A DNA stretch of 32,062 nucleotides, from the NCBI RefSeq assembly GCF_020627745.1, contig NZ_JAHDGE010000001.1, positions 1 through 32,062 on the forward strand, read 5' to 3'. The translations under genes and the position numbers were made by a program. Under the pieces are notes generated by a model. The model searched no databases. It was not told where the DNA came from and worked only from the letters and a program-made list of their open reading frames with translations. Shown piece after piece: positions 21,984 through 29,575 of this stretch. The number at the start of each line of letters is the position of its first letter. The stretch's first letter is position 1. The stretch is from Pseudooctadecabacter sp. GTDB lineage: Bacteria > Pseudomonadota > Alphaproteobacteria > Rhodobacterales > Rhodobacteraceae.

Positions 21984-22313
21984 ATGTCTTCGCCCCTCGA
22001 CCCCGTCTTTGCCGCCCTCGCAGACCCCACCCGCCGCGCGATCCTGTCGATGCTGCTGGAGGACGACATGGCCGTCACAGATGTGGCGGAACCGTTCGAG
22101 ATGTCGCTGGCCGCGATTTCCAAACACTTGGGCGTTCTGACAGCGGCGGGGTTGATCAGCCAGGAAAAACGGGGCCGTGTGAAGTGGTGCAAGCTGGAAC
22201 CTGATGCCTTGCGGGGGGCATCCGTCTGGATGCAAAGCTTTGGCCAGTTTGAGGCGGTCAACCTTGATGCCTTTGAAAGATTTCTGGCCGTCGAGCTGTC
22301 AGACGACAGCTAG
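21984..22313 (+). CDS. ArsR-family transcriptional regulator
   Basis: 109-aa winged-helix repressor. It begins MSSPLDPVFAALADPTRRAIL, the standard opening of the branch often paired with SRPBCC/AHSA1 genes. The recognition helix region is MSLAAISKHLGVLTAAGLI and the wing EKRGRVKWCKLEP. There are no metal-binding CxC or histidine pairs typical of ArsR/SmtB sensors: the single Cys (in VKWCKLEP) is also found in non-metal members. An in-frame ATG at 21957 would add nine residues that lie in the promoter, so 21984 is preferred. A perfect palindrome upstream suggests autoregulation. No SRPBCC partner is adjacent; the next gene (lysR type) converges 10 bp away. Confidence 0.85.
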   Translation: MSSPLDPVFAALADPTRRAILSMLLEDDMAVTDVAEPFEMSLAAISKHLGVLTAAGLISQEKRGRVKWCKLEPDALRGASVWMQSFGQFEAVNLDAFERFLAVELSDDS

Positions 22314-22323
22314 GCGCCCCCGC

Positions 22324-23202
22324 TCATAAATCCCAAGTCGCGGCCTCATCTTTCAGGAACTTAAGGAACGCCTGCACTTTGGTCGTGCGGTGCAGATCGA
22401 CGTGGGTCACCAACCACAGCTGCGCGGACCATTCGGGACGTGGCGGGATGACTTCGACCAATTCGGGGTGGCGCTCCATCTCCCATTTGGACACGAACCC
22501 GATCCCGGCCCCGGCCAGAACGGCATCCACCATCGCGCGGTTGTCTGTGGTGCGAAAGACGATGCGGTTGGCGGGCACCGTGGCAGTCAGCCACTGGATA
22601 AACGGCGCGCGGCTTTCGGCGTTGTCGTGACCGATGAACCAATGTTCCGGCAGATCGCCCTCGTCCTGCGGCCTGCCGTGGTTTGCAATATAGTCCGGCG
22701 ACGCCACCAGATGCAGCGGCTGGAACGTGAACGGCTGCACCACATTGTCGGGCTGATCGGGGGCGGCACCCGCGCGGATCGCCACATGGGCCTCCCCGTA
22801 TTCCAGCCGGAACAGGCGGTCGCCGGTCAGATAACGCACTGTCAGATCGGGATTTTCGCGCCGGAATTTGGCCATGACCGGCACCAGCATGGGCGACAGC
22901 ATCACCAGCGACGTCACCACCAGATCGCCGGACACGCCTTCGCCCTGCCCGCGGATCCGGCCCGCCAGCTGGGTGAACTGGTCGTCCGTCGCGGTGGCCA
23001 CCTGCATCAGATCCTGGCCTGCTTCCGTCGCGGTGTAACCCCGTGCATGCCGTTGAAACAGCTTCACCCCGAGGCGCTGTTCCAGCGCATCAATATGCCG
23101 GATCACCGTCGCATGATGCACGCCCAGCGCATCTGCCGCACCGCTGACCGTGCCGATGCGCGCCACTTGAAACGCCGTGCGGATTTCGTCCCAGTTGTCC
23201 AT
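22324..23202 (-). CDS. LysR-family transcriptional regulator
   Basis: 292 aa from the ATG at 23202 (a GTG at 23214 is the alternative, adding four residues). N-terminal helix-turn-helix DEIRTAFQVARIGTVSGAADALGVHHATVIRHIDALEQRLGVKLF-like region (split here: AADALGVHHATVIRHID is the recognition part), then a periplasmic-binding-protein-like effector domain (~90-290). It is divergent from the azoreductase/quinone reductase gene and probably controls it, as is usual for LysR-type pairs. TGCAT-tt-ATGCA (23296-23307) in the shared region is a possible binding site. The inducer is unknown. Confidence 0.9.
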   Translation of the reverse strand: MDNWDEIRTAFQVARIGTVSGAADALGVHHATVIRHIDALEQRLGVKLFQRHARGYTATEAGQDLMQVATATDDQFTQLAGRIRGQGEGVSGDLVVTSLVMLSPMLVPVMAKFRRENPDLTVRYLTGDRLFRLEYGEAHVAIRAGAAPDQPDNVVQPFTFQPLHLVASPDYIANHGRPQDEGDLPEHWFIGHDNAESRAPFIQWLTATVPANRIVFRTTDNRAMVDAVLAGAGIGFVSKWEMERHPELVEVIPPRPEWSAQLWLVTHVDLHRTTKVQAFLKFLKDEAATWDL

Positions 23203-23295
23203 CTTATGTCCCACTTAACCTGTCCCATCTTGGCGCGCGGGTGCCCTGTGCCCAAGTCCCTGCCGATCACGTCTTTGCAATCGCCGCGTCTTTTC

Positions 23296-23307
23296 TGCAT
23301 TTATGCA
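23296..23307. promoter_or_regulatory. Possible LysR-type binding site
   Basis: TGCAT (23296-23300) and ATGCA (23303-23307) form a short palindrome in the middle of the divergent lysR-azoR region, 80-95 bp from both starts. This is weak evidence based on position and symmetry. Confidence 0.3.
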
Positions 23308-23387
23308 CATCAGATAGATTATTCCAGCAGTAGCGTTCAAATTCGCAAATGCAATATCAGGGGGCAGACCCATAAAGGACCCCCAAC

Positions 23388-23924
23388 ATGCCCCATATCC
23401 TCCATATCGACGCATCGGCCAATCTGACGACAAGCCTGTCCCGCGCCGCCTCTGCCGCCCTGACCGCACAGCAGGGCGGCACTGTCACCCGCCGTGATCT
23501 GGCCGCCCACCCCCTACCGCAGATCGACGGGCCCTGGGCGGATGCCCGCCTGACCGACCCCGCGACCCGGTCGCCCGAGGACGCCGCCCGTCTGACCTTG
23601 TCCGACACTCTGATTGCCGAACTTCAGGCCGCCGACACCATCGTCATCGGCGCCCCCATCTACAACTTCGCCGCTCCCGCATCCCTGAAGGCATGGATGG
23701 ATCTGGTGGCGCGCCCCGGCGTGACCTTCCGCTATACCCCAGACGGGCCGCAGGGCTTGCTGACCGGCAAGAAGGCCATCGTTGCGGTGGCGTCAGGCGG
23801 TGTGCCTGTGGGGTCCGATATTGATTTCCTGTCGTCGCACCTGCGCTTCTTCCTCGGCTTCATCGGCATCACGGACGTAGACATTCTGGCAGCCAAGGAC
23901 GTGCTGCCCCCCGTGGCGGCATAG
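23388..23924 (+). CDS. FMN-dependent NADH:quinone/azo oxidoreductase (AzoR-like)
   Basis: 178-aa flavodoxin-like reductase that transfers two electrons from NAD(P)H to quinones, azo or nitroaromatic compounds. It opens MPHILHIDASANLTTSLSRAA, the FMN-phosphate loop, then DTIVIGAPIYNFAAPASLKAWMDLVARPGVTFRYT (the conserved P-x-Y-N-F-x-x-P-x-x-L-K block near residues 88-106), and VAVASGGVP. It is shorter than E. coli AzoR (~200 aa), mainly at the N-terminal loop and the end. AAGGA lies 8 nt before the ATG. The divergent LysR regulator probably controls it in response to quinone-like stress. Confidence 0.88.
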   Translation: MPHILHIDASANLTTSLSRAASAALTAQQGGTVTRRDLAAHPLPQIDGPWADARLTDPATRSPEDAARLTLSDTLIAELQAADTIVIGAPIYNFAAPASLKAWMDLVARPGVTFRYTPDGPQGLLTGKKAIVAVASGGVPVGSDIDFLSSHLRFFLGFIGITDVDILAAKDVLPPVAA

Positions 23925-23963
23925 CGCGTACCTGCCTGACAGCACGGCGTCGGTGGCCACCGC

Positions 23964-23992
23964 TTGACTCCGCCCCCGCTGACGCCTAAACG
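23964..23992 (+). promoter_or_regulatory. Sigma-70-like promoter for the candidate small RNA / ffh
   Basis: TTGACT (23964-23969), a 17-nt spacer and TAAACG (23987-23992) give a well-spaced promoter with expected start around 23999-24001, directly before the first of several hairpins. Confidence 0.5.
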
Positions 23993-23998
23993 CCCCTC

Positions 23999-24083
23999 AT
24001 ATCCGGACAGCACCAGCCGTCCGGTCCCTTGTCATCAAGGGATCGACCCCCGTCAGCGAGTTTCGCCCACGGGGGCCGTTTTG
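23999..24083 (+). ncRNA. Candidate small RNA with three stem-loops and terminator
   Basis: Three perfect inverted repeats in a row: CCGGAC/GTCCGG (24003-24024, 10-nt loop), TCCCTTG/CAAGGGA (24025-24042, 4-nt loop) and CCCCCGT/ACGGGGG (24047-24075), the last followed by ccGTTTTG. With the promoter at 23964-23992 this defines an RNA of about 80 nt. A further hairpin, CCGACC/GGTCGG (24095-24113), belongs to the ffh leader. The SRP RNA consensus (GGAAGG-AGCAG) is absent, so it is not the 4.5S RNA. I cannot match it to a named family. If the terminator leaks, the same structure would be the 5' leader of ffh. Confidence 0.45.
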
Positions 24084-24144
24084 TATTGAACCCTCCGACC
24101 CCATATAGGTCGGGCAACCGCAACGACGCCGAAAGGACGCGCCC

Positions 24145-25647
24145 ATGTTTGAGACCCTGTCAGACCGCCTTGGCGGCGTCTTCGACCGCCTCACCAAACA
24201 GGGTGCCCTGTCCGAGGACGACGTTAAAACCGCCCTGCGTGAGGTCCGCGTTGCCTTGCTTGAGGCGGACGTGTCGCTGCCCGTTGCGCGTGATTTCGTC
24301 AAAGCGGTGCAATCCAAGGCGACCGGCCAGTCCGTCACCAAATCCGTGACACCGGGCCAGCAGGTCGTGAAAATCGTCCACGACGAACTGGTCCACGTCC
24401 TCAAAGGGGATGACGACGCCGGCACGCTGAAAATCGACAACCCGCCAGCCCCCATCCTGATGGTCGGCCTGCAGGGCTCCGGTAAAACCACGACGACGGC
24501 GAAACTGGCAAAACGTCTGAAAGAACGTGAGGGCAAGAAAGTCCTCATGGCGTCTTTGGACGTGAACCGCCCCGCCGCCATGGAACAGCTGCAAATCCTC
24601 GGCGTGCAGATCGGCGTGGATACCCTGCCGATTGTAAAGGGCGAAGACCCCGTCCAGATCGCCAAACGTGCCAAGACCCAAGCCTCCCTTGGCGGCTATG
24701 ACGTCTACATGCTCGACACCGCAGGTCGCCTCAGCATCGACGAAGAACTCATGCAACAGGTTGAGGCCGTCCGCGACGTCGCCAACCCCCGCGAAACCAT
24801 GCTGGTCGTCGACGGCCTGACCGGTCAGGACGCTGTATCAACGGCTGAAAACTTCGACGGTCGCATCGGCATCACCGGCGTTGTCCTCACCCGAATGGAT
24901 GGTGACGGACGCGGCGGTGCGGCCCTGTCCATGCGCGCCGTCACAGGCCGCCCGATCCGCTTTGTGGGTCTGGGCGAAAAGATGGACGCGATTGAGGAAT
25001 TCCACGCCGACCGCGTCGCAGGCCGCATCCTTGGCATGGGCGACATCGTCAGCCTTGTGGAAAAGGCACAAGAAACGATTGAGGCCGAACAGGCCGAAAA
25101 GATGATGAAACGGTTCCAAAAGGGCCGGTTCAACATGAACGACATGAAAATGCAGCTGGACCAGATGCTCAAAATGGGCGGTATGGAAGGCATGATGGGC
25201 ATGATGCCCGGCATGAAGAAAATGTCGAAACAGGTCGAAGAAGCAGGCTTTGACGACAGCGTCCTGAAACGCCAGATCGCCCTGATCAATTCGATGACCA
25301 AGAAAGAACGCGCCAACCCGCAACTGCTGCAGGCCAGCCGCAAGAAACGCATCGCGCAAGGTGCGGGGCTTGAGGTCCGTGAACTCAACCAGCTGATCAA
25401 AATGCACCGCCAGATGTCGGACATGATGAAAAAGATGGGCAAGATGGGCAAAGGCGGGATGCTGAAACAGGCCATGAAAGGCATGTTCGGCAAGGGCGGT
25501 ATGCCCGATATGAACGACCCCGCCGCCATGGAAGAAGCCGCCAAGAAGATGGGCGCGCAACTGCCCGGCGGTATGGGTGGCCTCCCCGGTCTTGGCGGGG
25601 GTGCTGCCCTGCCCCCCGGCCTGTCAGGGTTCGGCAAAAAGAAATGA
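24145..25647 (+). CDS. ffh: Signal recognition particle protein Ffh
   Basis: 500-aa SRP54-type GTPase that binds signal peptides of nascent membrane proteins with the 4.5S RNA and docks at FtsY. N domain at ~1-85; G domain with P-loop GLQGSGKTTTTAK (108-120), DVNRPAAMEQL, DTAGR (191-195) and the G4-position motif TRMDGDGRGGAA (249-260), where the more familiar TKxD has Arg in place of Lys. Then a methionine-rich M domain (~320-450, e.g. MEGMMGMMPGMKKM), and a Gly/Pro-rich tail ending FGKKK. GAAAGGA lies about 10 nt upstream of the ATG. The stop overlaps the GNAT gene's start (ATGA, 25644-25647). Confidence 0.96.
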   Translation: MFETLSDRLGGVFDRLTKQGALSEDDVKTALREVRVALLEADVSLPVARDFVKAVQSKATGQSVTKSVTPGQQVVKIVHDELVHVLKGDDDAGTLKIDNPPAPILMVGLQGSGKTTTTAKLAKRLKEREGKKVLMASLDVNRPAAMEQLQILGVQIGVDTLPIVKGEDPVQIAKRAKTQASLGGYDVYMLDTAGRLSIDEELMQQVEAVRDVANPRETMLVVDGLTGQDAVSTAENFDGRIGITGVVLTRMDGDGRGGAALSMRAVTGRPIRFVGLGEKMDAIEEFHADRVAGRILGMGDIVSLVEKAQETIEAEQAEKMMKRFQKGRFNMNDMKMQLDQMLKMGGMEGMMGMMPGMKKMSKQVEEAGFDDSVLKRQIALINSMTKKERANPQLLQASRKKRIAQGAGLEVRELNQLIKMHRQMSDMMKKMGKMGKGGMLKQAMKGMFGKGGMPDMNDPAAMEEAAKKMGAQLPGGMGGLPGLGGGAALPPGLSGFGKKK

Positions 25648-26204
25648 CCCCCGCCGTGACCATACCCACACTTGAGACAGAGCGCCTTGTGCTGCGCGCG
25701 CCCGATCTGCGCGATGCGGACCGCTACATCGCGTACAAAATGTCTGAGAGGTCAAAATTCACCGGTGGCCCGATCGACCGCGAAAAAGCCGCGGGCCAGT
25801 TCATGGCCATCGCCGGTCAATGGGTCCTGCGCGGGTATGGTCTGTTTATGACCGCACTCAAGGATGCGCCTGGCGACGTGATCGGCGGGTTCGGCGTCTT
25901 TCACCCCTATTACCAAAAAGAACCCGAATTCGGCTGGACGCTCTACGACGCCAAATACGAAGGCAAAGGCTACGTCACCGAAGCCATGCGCGCGATCATT
26001 CCTTGGTCATGGGACGTGATGGGCGTGACGACCGCGCAGTCGCACATCGACGAAGGCAACGCACCATCCGCCGCCGTTGCCCGCGCGTTGGGGGCGAAAC
26101 CCGACCCCGAAGAAACCAAAATCGCCAACGCCCCCGGCGGCGAATTTGCGAACCACTACACCCACGTCAACATCTGGCGTCACCACAAAGGGGCGCTGAC
26201 ATGA
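25644..26204 (+). CDS. GNAT-family N-acetyltransferase (RimJ/RimL-like)
   Basis: 186 aa. It opens with the RimJ/L signature IPTLETERLVLRAPDLRDADRYI, has the beta-strand FGWTLYDAKYEGKGYVTEAMRAII (residues ~94-117, the acetyl-CoA pyrophosphate loop in a variant YEGKGYVTEA form) and the C-terminal IDEGNAPSAAVARALGA helix. It may acetylate a protein N-terminus or a small amine; the substrate cannot be read. It is coupled by ATGA to ffh upstream and by ATGA to a possible small ORF downstream (26201-26204). Confidence 0.88.
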   Translation: MTPAVTIPTLETERLVLRAPDLRDADRYIAYKMSERSKFTGGPIDREKAAGQFMAIAGQWVLRGYGLFMTALKDAPGDVIGGFGVFHPYYQKEPEFGWTLYDAKYEGKGYVTEAMRAIIPWSWDVMGVTTAQSHIDEGNAPSAAVARALGAKPDPEETKIANAPGGEFANHYTHVNIWRHHKGALT

Positions 26205-26287
26205 TCAAAGCTGTACATACAGGTTGTGTACGGGGTGTGTACGGGGTGTGTATGGCCTGTGACACCCGAAACGGAGGGCTGACATGA
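26201..26287 (+). CDS. Possible 28-residue cysteine-containing small protein
   Basis: An ORF of 28 codons, MIKAVHTGCVRGVYGVCMAC followed by DTRNGGLT. It begins at an ATGA overlap with the GNAT stop (26201-26204) and ends in an ATGA overlap with the chorismate mutase start (26284-26287), exactly like the other junctions of this operon. It has C9, C17 and C20 (a CMAC, i.e. C-x2-C, pair), suggestive of metal binding. However, the region consists largely of an 11-bp tandem repeat (26226-26258), so part of the sequence may be recent duplication. It may be translated mainly to keep ribosomes moving between genes. Unverified. Confidence 0.4.
   Translation: MIKAVHTGCVRGVYGVCMACDTRNGGLT
26226..26258 (+). 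repeat. 11-bp tandem repeat, three units
   Basis: GTGTACGGGGT occurs twice head to tail (26226-26236, 26237-26247), then a diverged third unit GTGTATGGCCT (26248-26258, 8 of 11 identical). The unit length is not a multiple of three, so a change in copy number would shift the small ORF frame. Confidence 0.9.
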
Positions 26288-26583
26288 CCGACACCGCACG
26301 CGCCGCCGACATCCTAAAAGACCACCGCGACAGCATCGACCGCCTCGATGCGATCCTCGTTTACACTCTGGGTGAGCGGTTCAAACACACGCAGGCTGTG
26401 GGGAAACTCAAAGCCAGCCACGACCTTCCCCCGTCCGATCCCAAGCGCGAAGAAGCGCAGATCGCACGGCTTGAAGATTTGGCAAAACGGGCCGATCTGG
26501 ACCCGGAATTTGCCAAGAAGTTCCTCAACTTCATCATCGCTGAAGTCATTCAGCACCATCAATCACATCAATCAAAATCCTAA
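26284..26583 (+). CDS. Chorismate mutase (AroQ class)
   Basis: 99-aa all-helical enzyme that rearranges chorismate to prephenate on the way to phenylalanine and tyrosine. It has the AroQ layout of three helices: [29 protein letters not shown] (the conserved R..ID-x-D-x-x-x-x-x-L-x-x-R-x-x-x-x-x-x-V-x-x-x-K core), [12 protein letters not shown] (the second Arg/Lys and Glu set) and [22 protein letters not shown] strong GGAGG site lies 7 nt before the ATG. It is placed between GNAT and rpsP with a 13-bp gap to rpsP. It is a stand-alone enzyme, not fused to prephenate dehydratase. Confidence 0.92.
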   Translation: MTDTARAADILKDHRDSIDRLDAILVYTLGERFKHTQAVGKLKASHDLPPSDPKREEAQIARLEDLAKRADLDPEFAKKFLNFIIAEVIQHHQSHQSKS

Positions 26584-26596
26584 GGAAATCAAACTC

Positions 26597-27007
26597 ATGG
26601 CTATGAAAATTCGCCTCGCCCGTGGTGGCTCCAAAAAGCGCCCCTTCTACCGTATCGTCGCCGCCGACAGCCGCATGCCACGTGATGGCCGCTATGTTGA
26701 AAAGCTCGGCACATATAACCCGCTGCTGGCCAAAGACAGCGAAGAGCGCGTGAAAATGGATATGGAGCGTGTGCAGTACTGGCTCGATCAGGGTGCCCAG
26801 CCCACCGACCGTATCTCCCGCTTCCTCGAAGCCGCTGGCGTCTCCGAAAAGAAAGAGCGCGCGAACCTGAAAAAAGGTGAGCCCGGCAAAAAAGCGCAAG
26901 ACCGCGCAGAAGAAAAAGCCGCCAAAGCCGCCGCCGCAGCCGAAGCCGCAGCCGCCCCGGCGGAAGAGCCCGCAGAAGAGGCCGCTTCCGAAGAAACGTC
27001 TGAATAA
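26597..27007 (+). CDS. rpsP: 30S ribosomal protein S16
   Basis: 136 aa. [42 protein letters not shown] is the universal S16 core (shown in parts: [18 protein letters not shown], then [11 protein letters not shown]). The last ~45 residues are an Ala/Glu/Lys-rich extension ([20 protein letters not shown]), common in alphaproteobacterial S16. The start at 26597 is chosen for AAGGA 11 nt upstream and the family's MAMKIRL opening. It heads the conserved rpsP-rimM-trmD order and follows chorismate mutase after 13 bp. Confidence 0.97.
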   Translation: MAMKIRLARGGSKKRPFYRIVAADSRMPRDGRYVEKLGTYNPLLAKDSEERVKMDMERVQYWLDQGAQPTDRISRFLEAAGVSEKKERANLKKGEPGKKAQDRAEEKAAKAAAAAEAAAAPAEEPAEEAASEETSE

Positions 27008-27073
27008 TCAGACCTTTGGCAGGGCGGGTCGCGATGCAGATTGCGGCCCGTCCTGCCCACCCACAGGTGCACC

Positions 27074-27595
27074 ATGGCAGATGACACGCTCATTGTCGGT
27101 TCCATCTCAGGCGCTTTCGGCGTCCACGGCGACGTGCGTCTGAAATCCTTTTGCGCCGACCCCGAGGCATTGGCCGACTACACCCCGCTGACGCGGTCTG
27201 ACGGAAAAACCATCACCACCATCGTCCTCAAGGGCCAGACCAAAGGTGCCCTCATCGCCCGCGTCGACGGCATCACCACCAAGGAAGAGGCCGACGCCCT
27301 GCGCGGCATCGACCTGATCGCCCAGCGCGATCAACTGCCGTCCCTGCCGGACGACGAATTCTATCACACCGACCTGATGGGCCTGATGGCCTTTGACACC
27401 GGCGGCGCCGAACTGGGCCGCGTCAAAGCCGTGCAAAGCAACGGGGCGGATGACCTGCTGGAGGTTGTTGCCCCCGGCCTGAAAGACACTGTCCTCGTCC
27501 CGTTCACCCGCACCATCGTTCCGACAGTAGATCTTGCCAGTGGCCGCATTATCATCGACCCGCCCGGCGGATTGTTCGCCGATCCGGACGCATGA
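27074..27595 (+). CDS. rimM: Ribosome maturation factor RimM
   Basis: 173-aa 30S assembly factor that binds S19. N-terminal RimM domain: VGSISGAFGVHGDVRLKSF (residues ~8-26), then an acidic linker and a C-terminal PRC-barrel (~95-170) with DEFYHTDLMGLMAFD and VPFTRTIVPTVDL ending IIIDPPGGLF. The start at 27074 matches the family N-terminus; an upstream in-frame start at 27041 has no support. It overlaps the following sulfotransferase-like gene by 4 bp (ATGA), breaking the usual direct rimM-trmD link. Confidence 0.95.
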   Translation: MADDTLIVGSISGAFGVHGDVRLKSFCADPEALADYTPLTRSDGKTITTIVLKGQTKGALIARVDGITTKEEADALRGIDLIAQRDQLPSLPDDEFYHTDLMGLMAFDTGGAELGRVKAVQSNGADDLLEVVAPGLKDTVLVPFTRTIVPTVDLASGRIIIDPPGGLFADPDA

Positions 27596-28386
27596 CGCCG
27601 CGCCGCATTATCGTTCACGCCGGATTCCACAAGACCGGCACGACCACCGTTCAAACCCATTTGCGCGAAAACGGGCGTTTTATCTGGCCCAAATCCGCCT
27701 TGGTCCTGCCCGGGCGCACCCGTGGCCGCGCAGCCCTCATGGCCGTGCGGTATTCGCGTCTGGGCGCGCCTGCTTTGCTTGAGGCCTTTGCGGACGATCT
27801 TCATGCCACCCTGTCTGGCCTTGACGTTGGCCAAAGCCGCAAGGTTTTGATTTCGGATGAAAATCTGGCTGGACGGATGCCCGGTCGTGACGGCCAGATG
27901 GCCTATGGCGCGACGCCCGCGCTGATGGCAGCGGCGGAAGATGTCATTCACCGTGTGTTCGGCGATCAGGCCGAGGTCATTTTTCATTTTTCGACACGCG
28001 ATCCCGAAAGCTGGCTGCGCTCGACCTATCGTCACAATCTGCGGACGTCGCGCCTGACCATGGATCAAGACGCCTATCTCGACACCTATCGCAACGCAGC
28101 AGATCTGCGCGCCGTGGCCGAAAACGTCGCAGGCGCTGTCAAAGGCCGCGTCCAGATACGCGATGTGTCCGGGCTGGATGGCCCGGAGGGTCTGTCGGCC
28201 CCCCTGATTGACCTGCTGGAATTGCCCGGTCATCTCCGGCGGGGCCTCAAACCCCTGCCGCCGCAAAATATCGGACCCGACGATCATATTCTGGACGATC
28301 TGCTGCGGCTGAACAGGTCTGATCTGTCGGACGACGATGTGCAGGCCGCCAAGGTGAAACTTATGAAGGACGGCGGGGCATCATGA
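27592..28386 (+). CDS. Sulfotransferase-like P-loop protein within the rimM-trmD operon
   Basis: 264 aa. The N-terminus RIIVHAGFHKTGTTTVQTHL (5-24) is a clear PAPS-type 5'-phosphosulfate-binding loop (G-F-H-K-T-G-T-T-T). Further in, VIFHFSTRDPESWLRSTYRH (residues ~133-152) looks like the 3'-phosphate motif (R-D-P-x-x-W-x-x-S). Many such proteins are annotated only as hypothetical or sulfotransferase family; the acceptor is unknown. It is coupled to rimM (ATGA, 27592-27595) and to trmD (ATGA, 28383-28386), so it must be co-translated with them. No signal peptide. Whether it acts on tRNA, ribosome or a glycan cannot be told; the operon position may be only hitch-hiking. Confidence 0.8.
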   Translation: MTPRRIIVHAGFHKTGTTTVQTHLRENGRFIWPKSALVLPGRTRGRAALMAVRYSRLGAPALLEAFADDLHATLSGLDVGQSRKVLISDENLAGRMPGRDGQMAYGATPALMAAAEDVIHRVFGDQAEVIFHFSTRDPESWLRSTYRHNLRTSRLTMDQDAYLDTYRNAADLRAVAENVAGAVKGRVQIRDVSGLDGPEGLSAPLIDLLELPGHLRRGLKPLPPQNIGPDDHILDDLLRLNRSDLSDDDVQAAKVKLMKDGGAS

Positions 28387-29189
28387 CGGATACGGCTGGC
28401 AAAGGTCGCTCGATCGGGCGCAAATCGGTTCAGGTCAGCCTGAAACCGCAGGAACTGATGACGGACCGCCCCAGTCTTGCGAAGGCATGGACGGCACAGG
28501 TCATCACCCTCTTTCCCGATGCCTTTCCCGGCCTGCTGGGCGAAAGCCTGACGGGGCGCGCGCTCAAGGACGGGATTTGGCAGTTGCAGACAACCGACCT
28601 GCGCCGCTTCGGGGTTGGCAAACATCGTAACGTCGACGACACCCCCTCGGGCGGCGGCGCGGGCATGGTGTTGCGTGCGGATGTTGTCGCCAATGCCATC
28701 GGGGACGCACGGCGCAAGGCCCGTGGCCGGATGCCCCTGTTGTACCTCAGCCCGCGTGGGGTGCCCTTTACCCAGAAGATGGCGCAAGACCTCAGCACGC
28801 AGGACGGCGTGACGTTGCTGTGCGGGCGGTTCGAAGGCGTCGACCAGCGCGTCCTGGATCATTACGAGATCATGGAGGTGTCCATGGGCGACTATGTTCT
28901 GACGGGCGGCGAATTGCCTGCAATGACCCTGATTGACGCCTGCGTCCGCCTTCTGCCCGGCGTTCTGGGCAATGCCGAAAGCGCTGTTGAGGAAAGCCAT
29001 TCAAACGGATTGCTGGAACATCCGCATTACACACGACCGGCCCTGTGGGAAGGCCACGACATTCCGCAGGTTCTGACGTCCGGCGATCATGGCAAGGTGG
29101 CCGCCTGGCGTCGTGAGATGAGCGAACAGATCACCCGACAGCGCCGCCCCGATCTGTGGGCCAAAAAGTCATCGACAGACCCGCAGTAG
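28383..29189 (+). CDS. trmD: tRNA (guanine-N1)-methyltransferase TrmD
   Basis: SAM-dependent SPOUT enzyme that makes m1G37 in tRNA and prevents frameshifting. 268 aa from the ATGA overlap start at 28383; homologues usually begin near AQVITLFPDAFPGL, so the first ~35 residues are an extension, with an internal ATG at 28458 as alternative start. Visible motifs: VDDTPSGGGAGMVLRAD, then LYLSPRGVPF, LLCGRFEGVDQRV, and the trefoil-knot SAM loop SMGDYVLTGGELPAM, with VEESHSNGLLEHPHYTRP typical of TrmD. It lacks direct linkage to rplS: a PilZ and an FAD gene on the opposite strand intervene. Confidence 0.95.
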   Translation: MTDTAGKGRSIGRKSVQVSLKPQELMTDRPSLAKAWTAQVITLFPDAFPGLLGESLTGRALKDGIWQLQTTDLRRFGVGKHRNVDDTPSGGGAGMVLRADVVANAIGDARRKARGRMPLLYLSPRGVPFTQKMAQDLSTQDGVTLLCGRFEGVDQRVLDHYEIMEVSMGDYVLTGGELPAMTLIDACVRLLPGVLGNAESAVEESHSNGLLEHPHYTRPALWEGHDIPQVLTSGDHGKVAAWRREMSEQITRQRRPDLWAKKSSTDPQ

Positions 29190-29198
29190 CAAACCCGT

Positions 29199-29513
29199 TC
29201 AGGCATATCCCACCCGCCGCGGCCGGGAACTGCCAACGGGGTTGCACCCGAACCGGATGCGATCGAGGTCGGATTTTCCAAGCGGTCGGGCGAATGTCAC
29301 GCCCGCCTTGTCCCCGTTCGACCAGCAAACCTTTCCGGCAAGTCGGCCACCGCTGTATGTCACGTCAATGGTTTGCCCGACGGCAAGGGGTTCCCCGATC
29401 GACAGACATGCGCCTGAGGCGCTGATGCTTGTGACGAGTGATTTACGTCCAACCGCGCCTAGGCGGACGGTCACGGGAAATCGTGTCGGAAATCGGTGAG
29501 CGCGATATTTCAT
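29199..29513 (-). CDS. PilZ-domain protein
   Basis: 104-aa single-domain protein. The first PilZ motif R-x-x-x-R is visible as RFPTR near residue 7-11. The second motif, normally (D/N)-x-S-x-x-G, reads SISASG near 29-34, so the D/N is replaced by Ser, which may weaken cyclic-di-GMP binding. It ends with GDKAGVTFARPL-like PilZ strands. It lies on the strand opposite to trmD and the ribosomal genes, tail to tail with trmD, with only 9 bp between. Possible role in c-di-GMP signalling, degenerate or otherwise; the target is unknown. Confidence 0.7.
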   Translation of the reverse strand: MKYRAHRFPTRFPVTVRLGAVGRKSLVTSISASGACLSIGEPLAVGQTIDVTYSGGRLAGKVCWSNGDKAGVTFARPLGKSDLDRIRFGCNPVGSSRPRRVGYA

Positions 29514-29575
29514 GGACCAGATCCTTTCGGGTCGGACCCTCGCCTCAAAATCTCAACAAACTATAAATAATTTCC

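Noticed and set aside
24000-24120. 4.5S (SRP) RNA upstream of ffh
   Set aside because: The invariant GGAAGG/AGCAG domain IV sequence is absent, despite the tempting location.
26226-26258. CRISPR array
   Set aside because: The repeat unit is only 11 bp with no spacers; it is a simple tandem repeat.
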